Origin: Crateriforma spongiae
Lineage (GTDB): Bacteria; Planctomycetota; Planctomycetia; Pirellulales; Pirellulaceae
NCBI RefSeq assembly: GCF_012290005.1
Contig: NZ_JAAXMS010000003.1
Coordinates: 620,001 to 684,000, forward strand
Length of the DNA stretch: 64,000 nucleotides
Direction of reading: 5' to 3'
Below, one piece after another: positions 52,226 through 60,894 of this stretch. The position numbers were made by a program, and so were the translations under genes. The first letter of the stretch is position 1, and each line of letters starts with the position of its first letter. The notes under the pieces are model-generated. The model searched no databases, was not told the DNA's origin, and saw only the letters and a program-made list of their open reading frames with translations.

Positions 52226-55149
52226 TGACCCGACGCGTAAAACCAGGCGATCAGTTTGCGATCACCGCCGCTGAATACAACCGATTGCTTGTTGCTGCCG
52301 AAGCCTCTCATCGCAATCGGCTGCCAGGAGGAGGTGGTCCTCGCACGCATCTGCGAAACGCCGCAACCGTTCGCGTTCACAACCTATCGGCAACCACGGT
52401 TCCGATTGGCGGAATCGTCGGCTTTGAGTCGCCGCTGACCGATCCGACCGTCGGGCCAATGGAACTGGCCCGCTTTGTTCGCGACGCAACGATCGAGTGC
52501 GTGCGCCCGACCGAGGATGAACACACAGGTCGCGTTGGGGTCGCCATCGAACCGATCGCGGAAGACAAGGTCGGCCGCGTGGTGTTCGATGGCGTGGTGG
52601 CCGCGCGAGTCAACGTCGTCAAGACTTGGCATAAGTTTGCAGACGTTGGCGAATCGGCCGGTGACACGCTGCAATCGAAACCAGATGGATCGGCACAGAT
52701 TCTGTGGCGACGTGACCTTAACCAACTCGGTGACCAATGGGCAGTCGTTCGTGTCGGGCGGCCTGCTGATCCGGTTTACCTTGTCGAGGTTCCGACCGGC
52801 GGTATCGCTGGTCGCCGAGGAATGCGGACGGGCAGTGCGGACTGCGACCTCTATCAACTCGATAAAGCGGGCGAGATCGAAGCGGTCACCGATCCGGCTG
52901 GGGGCACAGTACGAATCACCGCTCGGAATCACTCGGCGCAGCGTATTCGCGGACCGATCGCCGATTCGCCAAAGCAATACTTGGAAGTTCAGTTCGACGG
53001 TCAGCGATCCTGGGTGATCGACCCGCCAAAGCAAACGCTTCTCTGCAAACCCGCAAAACGTATCAAAGCAAAGTCGTGGGGAACGGCTCGTGAACTTCGA
53101 TTTGATGGCGGATGGAAACCGATTGGCCCTGCCGTCTCGGTTTACAACGTGTGCGACTACGCGTTGCTGGCGAGCCAACAGATCGTCTGCCACTTTCACG
53201 AAGACACATCGGCGTACTTGACGATTGGTTGCCGTTGCTGCGATGGCAGCAGTAGCTCGAGCAGCTCATCAAGCTCCAGCAGTTCGTCGAGTTCAGGTTC
53301 CAGCAGCAGTTCTAGCAGCGATTCTTCTTCGAGCAGTTCTTCATCGTCGCCCTCGTCATCATCTTCATCCTCGTCATCGGGAAGCTCATCAAGCAGCAGT
53401 GGCTCGTCGAGTAGTTCGAGCATGAGCAGCTCAAGCTCATCGAGCATGTCGTCGAGTTCCAGCAGTTCACTGTCGTCATCCGGCAGCAGTTCCTCTGGTA
53501 CTAGTTCGTCTAGCAGCGGATCCTCCTCCTCATCGACCGGCAGCCCGTCGTCTTCGTCGTCTTCAAGCAGTGGTTCATCATCGAGCAGCAGTTCCGGCAG
53601 TTCGTCGTCTTCGTCAAAGTCATCTTCGAGCAGCGATTCTTCCTCCGACTCGTCGTCATCCGACAGCAGCGATTCCTCCCTCAGTTCATCTACGTCTAGC
53701 AGCAGCGAATCGAGCGACAGTTCAAAGTCTTCATCGAGCAGCGACAGCAGTAGTCAATCGAGCGATTCGTCGGACAGTAGCGATTCAAGCACATCGACAA
53801 GTCTGCCGAGCGTAAGCAGTTCATCCAGCTCCGATGGTTCATCGTCAGCATCGAGCGATTCATCCGGAAGTTCATCAATTTCTCAATCAAGCGATTCATC
53901 CAACAGCGAGTCCAGTGACTCGAGCGATTCGACCAGTCTGCCCAGCGTCAGTGGTTCATCAAGCTCCGATGGGTCGTCGTCCGGATCGAGTGATTCGTCA
54001 AATAGTTCGTCCAATTCCCAGTCCAGCGACTCATCGACAAGCGAATCGAGTGATTCCAGTACGTCGATCAGCATGCCAAGTGCGTCCGCGTCCAGTTCAT
54101 CGGCAAGTGCGTCTTCGTCGAGCGATTCACATTCAAGCGACTCAGGTTCGTCGAGCGATTCGTCCGCCTCACAATCGAGTGAATCAACCAGCACGCCATC
54201 CATTAGCAGTTCGCAATCGTCCGCATCCGAGAGTGTGTCTTCCGCTAGCGAATCATCGACATCTGAATCCAGCCAGTCTGAATCAAGCACATCCGAAAGT
54301 GAATCACGTAGCGAGTCCGGATCGGAGAGTGCGCCTTCGTACAGTTGGAATTCGTCGACAAGCAGCCAAAGCGACTCTGAATCAAGCGGTTCCGAATCGG
54401 AATCCCAATCGCAATCAACGTCCGATTCCACATCGCAATCGGCAAGCGAGTCGGGAAGCGAATCCCAAAGTGAATCCCAAAGCGAATCAAGCATCGACCG
54501 AAGTTCGGACTCACAAAGCTACTCAGCGAGTGCTTCAGCATCGTACTCGGACAGCGCCTCCGCCAGCGAAAGCCAAAGTGGTTCTGCATCAGGCAGTGAA
54601 TCAGGGTCAGGCAGCACAAGTGCATCCGAATCAGATAGCCGCAGCGGATCTGCTTCCGATTCACGATCAACGAGCGGGTCGGAATCCGGGAGTGACTCAC
54701 GAAGTGATGACTCCACCAGCGTGCCTACATCATCCAGCGTCTCTGAATCCGATTCAACATCGCGGTCGACGAGTGATTCGGGCTCAGAAGGCTCTGACAG
54801 TGATCGGCCAAGTGCGAGCGACGATCCTAGCGTCGGTGATTCATCTGGAAGCGATAGCGATCAACCATCCGAAAGCAACGACTCGACATCCGGCTCAGAC
54901 CCACCCAGCGACGGCTCCGATCGACCCAGCGAACGTGCGTCCGATAGCAGCGACGGCTCCGATCGGCCGAGCGAAAGCGATTCAACCGAGGAACCTTCCG
55001 AAGACAGCAGTGGATCAAGTGAACCTTGCAACAGCACCTGGATTTGGTCGTGCGGTTGGGAATTGGTGAGCAGTGATTGTGAAGACCCTGGCGATCCACC
55101 GAGTTCGTCTGGTTCATTCGATGGAGCAGTAGCGGGGATGACAGCATGA
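52225..55149 (+). CDS. Serine-rich phage tail protein
   Basis: 974 residues from GTG 52225. Residues 1-340 form the structured part (FAITAAEYNRLLVAAEASHRNRLPGGGGPRTHLRNAATVRVHNL, then a beta-rich region with DFxRDATIEC and LDKAGEIEAVTDPAGG). Residues 342 to about 930 are almost pure serine, first in poly-Ser runs broken by Gly, Met or Asp, then SDSSDSS blocks, then SESxSxS with acidic residues. Codons mix AGC, TCG, TCA, AGT, TCC and TCT, so this is not a simple DNA microsatellite. The end (EPCNSTWIWSCGWELVSSDCEDP) is a small Cys/Trp module. The following genes, coupled by overlaps, encode glycosyltransferases. Confidence 0.85.
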   Translation: MTRRVKPGDQFAITAAEYNRLLVAAEASHRNRLPGGGGPRTHLRNAATVRVHNLSATTVPIGGIVGFESPLTDPTVGPMELARFVRDATIECVRPTEDEHTGRVGVAIEPIAEDKVGRVVFDGVVAARVNVVKTWHKFADVGESAGDTLQSKPDGSAQILWRRDLNQLGDQWAVVRVGRPADPVYLVEVPTGGIAGRRGMRTGSADCDLYQLDKAGEIEAVTDPAGGTVRITARNHSAQRIRGPIADSPKQYLEVQFDGQRSWVIDPPKQTLLCKPAKRIKAKSWGTARELRFDGGWKPIGPAVSVYNVCDYALLASQQIVCHFHEDTSAYLTIGCRCCDGSSSSSSSSSSSSSSSSGSSSSSSSDSSSSSSSSSPSSSSSSSSSGSSSSSSGSSSSSSMSSSSSSSMSSSSSSSLSSSGSSSSGTSSSSSGSSSSSTGSPSSSSSSSSGSSSSSSSGSSSSSSKSSSSSDSSSDSSSSDSSDSSLSSSTSSSSESSDSSKSSSSSDSSSQSSDSSDSSDSSTSTSLPSVSSSSSSDGSSSASSDSSGSSSISQSSDSSNSESSDSSDSTSLPSVSGSSSSDGSSSGSSDSSNSSSNSQSSDSSTSESSDSSTSISMPSASASSSSASASSSSDSHSSDSGSSSDSSASQSSESTSTPSISSSQSSASESVSSASESSTSESSQSESSTSESESRSESGSESAPSYSWNSSTSSQSDSESSGSESESQSQSTSDSTSQSASESGSESQSESQSESSIDRSSDSQSYSASASASYSDSASASESQSGSASGSESGSGSTSASESDSRSGSASDSRSTSGSESGSDSRSDDSTSVPTSSSVSESDSTSRSTSDSGSEGSDSDRPSASDDPSVGDSSGSDSDQPSESNDSTSGSDPPSDGSDRPSERASDSSDGSDRPSESDSTEEPSEDSSGSSEPCNSTWIWSCGWELVSSDCEDPGDPPSSSGSFDGAVAGMTA
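53248..55017 (+). repeat. Serine-repeat coding region
   Basis: About 590 codons, predominantly serine with Asp, Glu, Gly and Gln at intervals. Spacing changes gradually: poly-Ser, then S-D-S-S, then S-x-S-E-S. Nucleotide identity between repeats is limited, which argues for protein-level selection. Confidence 0.85.
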
Positions 55150-55718
55150 TGCATTGCCCACATCTGACACCTGACAACCAATGCGAAGTGGCGTGCCAAC
55201 TCGCTGGATGCCGCGTGCAAACGACTCCGGCCGCCTGTAACGCATGCCAAACCAACGACAACCCGTGCGCGATCAACGTCGTCACGATCGGCATGGCATT
55301 GGTCAACAAGAAGCGGCGCAAACAAGACATCACCGAGTTGGAAGCACTGCTTCGCAACTACATGCCGGACGACGATCTGATGCCGGCGACGTTGAAGATG
55401 AGCAGCTACCGGCCAGGCCCCGGCAACGAACTGAAAAAGATGATCGCTTGGTTTGCCAAGCCGAGCGAAACGTGCAACTGCGAAACCCGCGTCGACACGA
55501 TGAACGACTGGGGTGCCGATGGATGCCGCCGAAACATTGACACGATCGTCGATTGGTTACTCGAAGAAGCCCAAGCAAGAGGACTCCCGCATGGAAGGTT
55601 TACATCAACAGTCGCCCGCAGTCTCGTCAGCACTGCCATCCGCAAGTACGAGCGAAAGTTCCCCGAAGGGGCACCCGAACCAGACCAAGACGATCCGGAG
55701 GACGAATTCGATCGTTGA
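55146..55718 (+). CDS. Cys-rich protein of unknown function in the tail/glycosylation operon
   Basis: 190 residues. The first 45 contain ten cysteines (MMHCPHLTPDNQCEVACQLA...CRVQTTPAACNACQTNDNPC). The second half, SSYRPGPGNELKKMIAWFAKPSETCNCETRVDTMNDWGADGCRRNIDTIVDWLLEEAQARGLPHGRF, has the 'GPGxELKxMIAWF...C-x-C...M...G...C' pattern that I know from several planctomycete phage-like clusters. A metal-binding or disulfide-rich role is likely, function unknown. Start ATG overlaps the stop of the Ser-rich gene. Confidence 0.75.
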   Translation: MMHCPHLTPDNQCEVACQLAGCRVQTTPAACNACQTNDNPCAINVVTIGMALVNKKRRKQDITELEALLRNYMPDDDLMPATLKMSSYRPGPGNELKKMIAWFAKPSETCNCETRVDTMNDWGADGCRRNIDTIVDWLLEEAQARGLPHGRFTSTVARSLVSTAIRKYERKFPEGAPEPDQDDPEDEFDR

Positions 55719-57066
55719 ACGTTGCTTCTTGATGAACCTCGATCGACGCGATGATCGGCTGCGTGACTGGATGCGGCAGCTTCCCGATCCGTGGCCTTTC
55801 CCCGAACCCGAACGATTTGCCGCGATCGACGGCCGGCGCGTGGCCACGCCCCCGCAGTGGCGGGCTGGGAACGGAGCGTGGGGGTGCTACCGATCTCACT
55901 TACTGATTCTCGAAAAGTGTTTGCTCGAACACATCGACTCGTATGTCGTCTTTGAAGACGACGCCGGTTTCGGCGATGACTTTTGCGAACGACTGCAGCA
56001 GTTCACTGCGGAATTGCCGGCTGACTGGGGCATGGCGTATCTCGGCGGCCAACATTTATACGCCGGCAAGAACCCGCCGCACAAGGTCAGCGAACACGTC
56101 TACCGACCTTACAACGTGAATCGCACGCACGCGTTTATGGTGCGAGGACGCGAGGCGATGAAAACACTCTATCGCCATTTGACTTGGAACGACTGGCACA
56201 CCAAACATCACATCGACCACCACCTCGGTCGTTTGATCCAGCGACGCTACCAAGCACTCGTGCAAGGTAAGAACATCCAAAAGGAATCTATCGCGGTTTA
56301 CACGCCCGATCGCTGGCTCGTTGGACAACTACCGACCAAATCAAACATCTGCGGACGGAAGTGGAGTCAAACTCGGTTCTTCAATGACGCCAAGAACGCT
56401 GACCATTCGGACGCACCGTTCTTTGCGGTGCTTGGACCGCACCGCGCCGGCACGTCGTGTGTCGCAATGGTGATGCATCACCTGGGCGTTCACATGGGTA
56501 ACCAACTCGGTGGCTACGAGGCGACCGGAGGCGGCGAGGCAGTTGGGCTGGCACAGCTTTGTGAAAAGGTGATGCGTTTCCCGGCGACGGACCCGAATGT
56601 TAGCGACGACCAACTGACTCAAATGCTCAAGTCGTGGATCGTCAGTCGCAAATCGGAAGCCAATCGCGACAAGACAGTCGCCGGCGCGAAGTATCCGCAT
56701 CTATGTCGCTTCGTGAATCACCTTCACGCCGGGCTGGCCGATTCACTGCGAATCATCTCCGTCGAACGAGACATCGAAGCGTCCATTCGTTCGCTGCAGA
56801 ATCGTAGCGAGAAACATCGTGGCCAATGGTTCGCGGCGAACGACGAGGACTGTGAGGTACTTCAACGCAGTCTCCGCGACCACCGAGACAACTTCATCGC
56901 AGACCATCCCGACGTGCCGGTGTTCAAGATCGAGTTTGCCGAGTTGGTGACGTATCCCGAGGAAGTGATTGGCAATCTGATCGAGTTTCTCGGCATCACG
57001 CCGACTCCGGATGAAATCCAGTCTGCGATCGAACACGTCAATCCAGATCTCCGGAAGTTTGGGTAA
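55591..57066 (+). CDS. GT25-type glycosyltransferase fused to a sulfotransferase-like domain
   Basis: About 491 residues if started at ATG 55591 (GAGG upstream, 128-base overlap with the previous gene); ATG 55732 (MNLDRRDDRLRDWM) is equally possible and fits the family opening. Residues up to 260 are a family-25 glycosyltransferase: CFLMNLDRRDDRLRDWMRQL, CYRSHLLILEKCLL, VVFEDDAGFGDDFCERL and NVNRTHAFMVRG, with the metal site in FEDDA. From about 275, FFAVLGPHRAGTSCVAMVMHHLGVHMG is a sulfotransferase-type PAPS-binding loop, and SLRIISVERDIEASIRSLQNR carries the 3'-phosphate part. Sugar and sulfate addition by one protein is unusual. Confidence 0.8.
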   Translation: MEGLHQQSPAVSSALPSASTSESSPKGHPNQTKTIRRTNSIVERCFLMNLDRRDDRLRDWMRQLPDPWPFPEPERFAAIDGRRVATPPQWRAGNGAWGCYRSHLLILEKCLLEHIDSYVVFEDDAGFGDDFCERLQQFTAELPADWGMAYLGGQHLYAGKNPPHKVSEHVYRPYNVNRTHAFMVRGREAMKTLYRHLTWNDWHTKHHIDHHLGRLIQRRYQALVQGKNIQKESIAVYTPDRWLVGQLPTKSNICGRKWSQTRFFNDAKNADHSDAPFFAVLGPHRAGTSCVAMVMHHLGVHMGNQLGGYEATGGGEAVGLAQLCEKVMRFPATDPNVSDDQLTQMLKSWIVSRKSEANRDKTVAGAKYPHLCRFVNHLHAGLADSLRIISVERDIEASIRSLQNRSEKHRGQWFAANDEDCEVLQRSLRDHRDNFIADHPDVPVFKIEFAELVTYPEEVIGNLIEFLGITPTPDEIQSAIEHVNPDLRKFG

Positions 57067-57071
57067 GCATC

Positions 57072-57827
57072 ATGGCAAAAAGTATTTCAACGGCAGACAT
57101 CACGTTCTGCATCAAGACGATTCACCGGCCTTGGTCGTGCCATCGGCTGGTCCAGTCGCTGCGCGATCATATCGTCGACCCAACGATCGTCGTCGTCGAC
57201 GATGGTCGCCCAGAGCTTCGCTTCAGTGCGAAGTATCCCGAAACCGCCAAGCATTGCACGGTCATCAACCTGGATCGGCACGATGTGGGCGTCGGAGTCG
57301 GACGCAATGCGGCGATCGATGCTGCGCAGACCGAGTACATCTTTCTGCTCGACGACGATCACGTCGTTACGGCGGATTTTCACATCGACCGCGTTTGCGA
57401 GTACTTCACGACGAACGAACTCGACATTCTCGCCGTCCGACAAGGTGGAGGCGGTCGACCCACGATGCTTTCGCCGCTGATGAACGGCAAACGCATCTGG
57501 ATGCACCGCGGCGAAAAGAAGCGTGTTGGCACTGTTGCCTGGTGCGACATGGTCAGCAACGCATTCCTCGCTCGCAAGGAAACGATCGCTACGCTCCGTT
57601 GGGATGAAGCCCTGAAGACCTACGAGCACTGGGAGTTCTTCTACCGAGCGAGTCACCTCGCCAATCTGCAAATCGCGGTCGCCACCGATTGCTCCGTCGT
57701 CCACGCCCATGTCGCCGGCACTGGCTATCGTGACCTGCGGGGCAGAGCCAAGTTCCGTGCGATGGGCCTTCGCAAACACGGTTTCCATTCATTGCGATAT
57801 CCAGGAGGTCAAATCGTCCGTGCGTAA
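57072..57827 (+). CDS. Glycosyltransferase family 2, first copy
   Basis: 251 residues. GT-A fold: ITFCIKTIHRPWSCHRLVQSL, IVVVDDGRPELRF, VGRNAAIDAAQTEYIFLLDDDHVV with the DDDH metal/sugar-nucleotide site, and YEHWEFFYRASHL near the catalytic base. 34-50 residues in the middle are insert-like (GGGRPTMLSPLMNGKRIW). It resembles the next gene (same opening FCIKTIHRP, same DDDH and EHW motifs), a tandem duplication. Confidence 0.85.
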   Translation: MAKSISTADITFCIKTIHRPWSCHRLVQSLRDHIVDPTIVVVDDGRPELRFSAKYPETAKHCTVINLDRHDVGVGVGRNAAIDAAQTEYIFLLDDDHVVTADFHIDRVCEYFTTNELDILAVRQGGGGRPTMLSPLMNGKRIWMHRGEKKRVGTVAWCDMVSNAFLARKETIATLRWDEALKTYEHWEFFYRASHLANLQIAVATDCSVVHAHVAGTGYRDLRGRAKFRAMGLRKHGFHSLRYPGGQIVRA

Positions 57828-58533
57828 TCAAGCCACTTTCTGCATCAAGACGATCCATCGCCCGCATTGCTGTGCGGAGCTCGTTCGCAGCATCTACGAC
57901 CACTATGGTGATCACCGTCCGCTGATCCACGTCCTCGATGACGGTAAACCGGAACTGCGATTCTCGGCCGTTTGTCCAGACGAAGCTGCCATGGTCGATC
58001 GACTGATCGAGACCAAATACGACATCGGCCTTTCCGCCGGTCGCAACAGATTGCTCAATTCTGGCGACACGCCGGTCGTTGTCTTCGCCGATGACGATCA
58101 TCTCGTGACGAATCAAACGCGATTGCCAGAGCTGATCGCGACGCTCAATAAACATCACGATCTCGATCTACTGGCGGCGCTCAGCAACAACGACGAACGT
58201 CCTCGCATGTTGCGTGTCGACGGCAGAACGCTGCGGATTGCCTTCGGCAGCTACCGACAGCGGCGTTCGATTCGCTGGTGCCATTACGTCGGCAACTGCT
58301 TTGTCGCCTATCGCGACATCCTGCAAGCGATCCGCTGGGACGAGTCACTCAAGGTCGAAGAGCACTGGGACTTCTTTTGGCGAGCAAAGATCGCCGGCAT
58401 GAACGTCGCAGTCGATCTAAATCACTCGTTCAAACATGAGCACGTTGACCCGCCCGGCTATCAACGACGGCGACCGGAGTTCCTGAAGGCCGGATTGGAC
58501 AAACACGGATTGGAGAAAGTCATATGGAAATGA
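57820..58533 (+). CDS. Glycosyltransferase family 2, second copy
   Basis: 237 residues from GTG 57820, preceded by AGGAGG; the ORF starting upstream overlaps the first copy out of frame. NQATFCIKTIHRPHCCAELVRSIYDHYGDHRPLIHVLDDGKPELRF, VGRNRLLNSGDT analogue SAGRNRLLNS, FADDDHLV and KVEEHWDFFWRAKIA mirror the first copy over its whole length. Acceptor unknown; see the serine-rich protein. Confidence 0.84.
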   Translation: MRNQATFCIKTIHRPHCCAELVRSIYDHYGDHRPLIHVLDDGKPELRFSAVCPDEAAMVDRLIETKYDIGLSAGRNRLLNSGDTPVVVFADDDHLVTNQTRLPELIATLNKHHDLDLLAALSNNDERPRMLRVDGRTLRIAFGSYRQRRSIRWCHYVGNCFVAYRDILQAIRWDESLKVEEHWDFFWRAKIAGMNVAVDLNHSFKHEHVDPPGYQRRRPEFLKAGLDKHGLEKVIWK

Positions 58534-59549
58534 AACGAGTGATCGCGGTCCTCGACTTGCCACCACGGCGAGCATCGCAAAATGTGCGCGAAAGCTGTGA
58601 GGCTGCCGCGAAACGATGGGATGCGGAAGTGCTTTGGATTGACGAGCACCTTCAACCGGTGCATCCATTCTGGCAGAAGATGTTTGTCTGCGATCACGTG
58701 CATCAAAAAGCGGGGCCGGCGCACGTGCTGCAACTCGACAATGACATGTTGATCCGATCGGACTGTCCTTCGCCGTTTGATTTGTTGACGCCGAAGCAAT
58801 TTGGAATGGTTGCCGAGCGTCAGTCTGCAAACAATCGCATCGACAATGGCGGTTGGCAGCAGCGGGCGCAAGAGATTTGGGCGAAGCGATGCGGTGTGCC
58901 GCCGGCACCGACATGGCTTCATCCGAACGGTGGACTCTATCTGTATGGCTCAGAAATGTATGGCCCGATGTTCGCTCGCATCATTAGGCATTTGATTCCG
59001 ACGTGGGGTGCCAGCGATCAGGCCACCGACGAGTCGTTGATCGTCAACCAACTTTACAACGACCATCCGGGCTACATCAAATTCTTGCCGCCCGATTTCA
59101 ACGTCAGCATGGTCTACTCGCCTGCCTGGGCCATCAATCCGGTCATGCAATCCTACGTCTACCATTTTGTTGGTCGCTCAAAAGCTCACATTGATGCCTG
59201 TCATTGGCAACGTCGCGTACCACCAGAACTGCCATTTCCGGGCAATGCTGAAACGCAAGATCTGATTCAACGATGGGGAAATGATCCACCGGCTGAATAT
59301 GACATCGGGCCGATCTTCACTCCACAACTCGCCGCGAACCTGCTGGCCATCTATCCAGATTTGATTGTCACTGGTCAATGGTCAGACGAACCACACCAAT
59401 TGGATCGACGGTTGTTCAGTCATACCGAGACCGGTTCGTCGCATTTGGTGCTAACCCGTTTTCTGTTGCAGCTTGGCGTCAACGCCCGGCGCTTTCGACT
59501 TCGCGTTAAGGAGGACGCCAATGCAACGCCACAACTTGCCGGCACTTGA
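58524..59549 (+). CDS. Putative GT-A-fold glycosyltransferase
   Basis: 341 residues. MKRVIAVLDLPPRRASQNVRESCEAAAKRWDAEVLWIDE is an N-terminal Rossmann-like segment. VLQLDNDMLIRSDCPSPFDLL has a D-N-D in the place of the usual DxD metal site, and GGLYLYGSEMYGPMFARI and DQATDESLIVNQLYND recall family-8-type transferases and similar enzymes. The last 60 residues (LDRRLFSHTETGSSHLVLTRFLLQLGVNARR) are an extra helical tail. Family placement is tentative. Overlaps the upstream gene by ten bases. Confidence 0.7.
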   Translation: MEMKRVIAVLDLPPRRASQNVRESCEAAAKRWDAEVLWIDEHLQPVHPFWQKMFVCDHVHQKAGPAHVLQLDNDMLIRSDCPSPFDLLTPKQFGMVAERQSANNRIDNGGWQQRAQEIWAKRCGVPPAPTWLHPNGGLYLYGSEMYGPMFARIIRHLIPTWGASDQATDESLIVNQLYNDHPGYIKFLPPDFNVSMVYSPAWAINPVMQSYVYHFVGRSKAHIDACHWQRRVPPELPFPGNAETQDLIQRWGNDPPAEYDIGPIFTPQLAANLLAIYPDLIVTGQWSDEPHQLDRRLFSHTETGSSHLVLTRFLLQLGVNARRFRLRVKEDANATPQLAGT

Positions 59550-60330
59550 GTATCACTTGGCCCACGGTTGCAATCTGTCCTGCCAGCAATGCAGCCACTA
59601 CAGCGACCATCATTTGCCCGGCGCGATGCCCACGATCGAGCAAGCCGATGCCGACTACCAGAAATGGTCGCATCGGCTGAAGCCGACTCGGTTCGCGTTG
59701 CTCGGCGGCGAGCCTCTATTGAATCCCGCCATTTTGGAACACATCAAGCTCGCTAGGCAGCATTGGGACAGCGACTTGATGTTGGTATCCAACGGGTTCT
59801 TCCTGCATCAGTTTCCCGAACTGCCGAAAGTGCTCGTGGAAACGAACTGTCGACTCGAAGTCAGCCAGCACGGAATACACGATGAATATGTCAAACGATT
59901 CCGCGACGTCAAACACCTCGTTTGGCGCTGGCGAGAACAGTTCCCCGGCATTCGCATCAAGATACGACAATCGCACCGCGGCTGGATGCGTCAATACAAG
60001 GTGACGAATGGCAAGCCAATGCCGTTCAACTCCAAGCCCAACGCCGCGTTCAAAGTCTGCATGCAAAAAACTTGCACGCAGCTCTACGAGGGCAAGCTTT
60101 GGAAATGTCCTGCGCTCGCCTACTTCGCCAAGCTCGAATCCAAACTGCGCCTTCACGATCTGTCTCAGTGGCAACTCTTCCGCGACTACCAAGCGTGTTC
60201 AGCAACTGCCACGGATGAAGAACTGCAAACCTTCATCGAAACCAAATCCATTCCGCAGTGCGGCTTGTGCCCCAGCAAACGCACCGCATTCTTCCATCCC
60301 GATCCTCTGCAACGGAGTGCCCTGCAATGA
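59521..60330 (+). CDS. Radical SAM protein with SPASM-like cysteines
   Basis: 269 residues from ATG 59521 (MQRHNLPALEYHLAHGCNLS), overlapping the upstream gene by 29 bases. EYHLAHGCNLSCQQCSHYS contains the CxxxCxxC iron-sulfur motif, LLGGEPLLNPAIL is the GGEP SAM-binding motif, and a second cluster region has CMQKTCTQLYEGKLWKCPALAY and CGLCPSKR, resembling a SPASM/twitch domain. Radical SAM enzymes with this layout modify peptides or sugars. Last enzyme in the glycosyltransferase operon; perhaps modifies the same acceptor. Confidence 0.85.
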   Translation: MQRHNLPALEYHLAHGCNLSCQQCSHYSDHHLPGAMPTIEQADADYQKWSHRLKPTRFALLGGEPLLNPAILEHIKLARQHWDSDLMLVSNGFFLHQFPELPKVLVETNCRLEVSQHGIHDEYVKRFRDVKHLVWRWREQFPGIRIKIRQSHRGWMRQYKVTNGKPMPFNSKPNAAFKVCMQKTCTQLYEGKLWKCPALAYFAKLESKLRLHDLSQWQLFRDYQACSATATDEELQTFIETKSIPQCGLCPSKRTAFFHPDPLQRSALQ

Positions 60331-60782
60331 CGTATCCTTCCGACTATCCGGAAATGCCGCCGTATCCCTTTGTCCCGCCGTTTGATCCGCCCGGCAGCGA
60401 ACCGCCCTACGATCCCGAGGAAGACGACGACGGTCCAATCATTCTCACTCCGCCGCCATCGCCACCGCCGCCGGTGTGGCCCGACGACTATCCGCCAGGC
60501 ACTCCCGACCCTGGCCCACGCCCACCTTGGTGGCCGAACGATTACCCTTGGCCGCCGCCACCCGAAGAACCGGTCGTGATCGAGTCACCGCCGCCGATTC
60601 ACGTCTGGCCGCGACTGCCGCCGGACCATCCCTATCACGTCCCGCCGGGTTACTCTGCGCCAGACAACCTTCAGTCAGGTCACCCCGGCGAAGCCTATCC
60701 TGGTATGCCCGATTATCCCGTCGTTCATCCCGGAGACTGGGGCGACGATTGGCCGAGCTATCCAGGCATCCTCGACGAGTGA
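60327..60782 (+). CDS. Proline-rich low-complexity protein
   Basis: 151 residues from ATG 60327 (MTYPSDYPEMPPYPFVPPFD), overlapping the radical SAM stop. It is built of P-D-Y-P, W-P-x-D-Y-P and P-x-P-x-P patterns with many Trp, Asp and Tyr, and has no domain. Such proteins may be extended spikes or structural fibres; the link to the serine-rich gene upstream suggests a structural role. A terminator follows 52 bases after the stop. Confidence 0.7.
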   Translation: MTYPSDYPEMPPYPFVPPFDPPGSEPPYDPEEDDDGPIILTPPPSPPPPVWPDDYPPGTPDPGPRPPWWPNDYPWPPPPEEPVVIESPPPIHVWPRLPPDHPYHVPPGYSAPDNLQSGHPGEAYPGMPDYPVVHPGDWGDDWPSYPGILDE

Positions 60783-60833
60783 CCGCCGACCGTTGACGAA
60801 AACGAATAGCGTTACTCTACCAAGGCAATAAAC

Positions 60834-60871
60834 AAAACGCCGGCGTCCCACATCGGGGAGTCGGCGTTTTT
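60834..60871 (+). terminator. Terminator ending the phage structural operon (works for both directions)
   Basis: AACGCCG/CGGCGTT stem (60836-60842 and 60862-60868) with extra paired TCCC/GGGA inside and a TTTTT tail. The opposite strand shows the same stem with TTTTG after it and also lies just after the copper storage gene stop at 60895. Confidence 0.75.
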
Positions 60872-60894
60872 GCGTTTTGGGATTTCGGCTGGTG

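Noticed and set aside
53834-55069. Long frames in other phases and on the opposite strand across the serine-rich gene
   Set aside because: Low-complexity serine codons leave other frames free of stops; their products are Arg/His/Ala- or Leu/Asp-rich nonsense.
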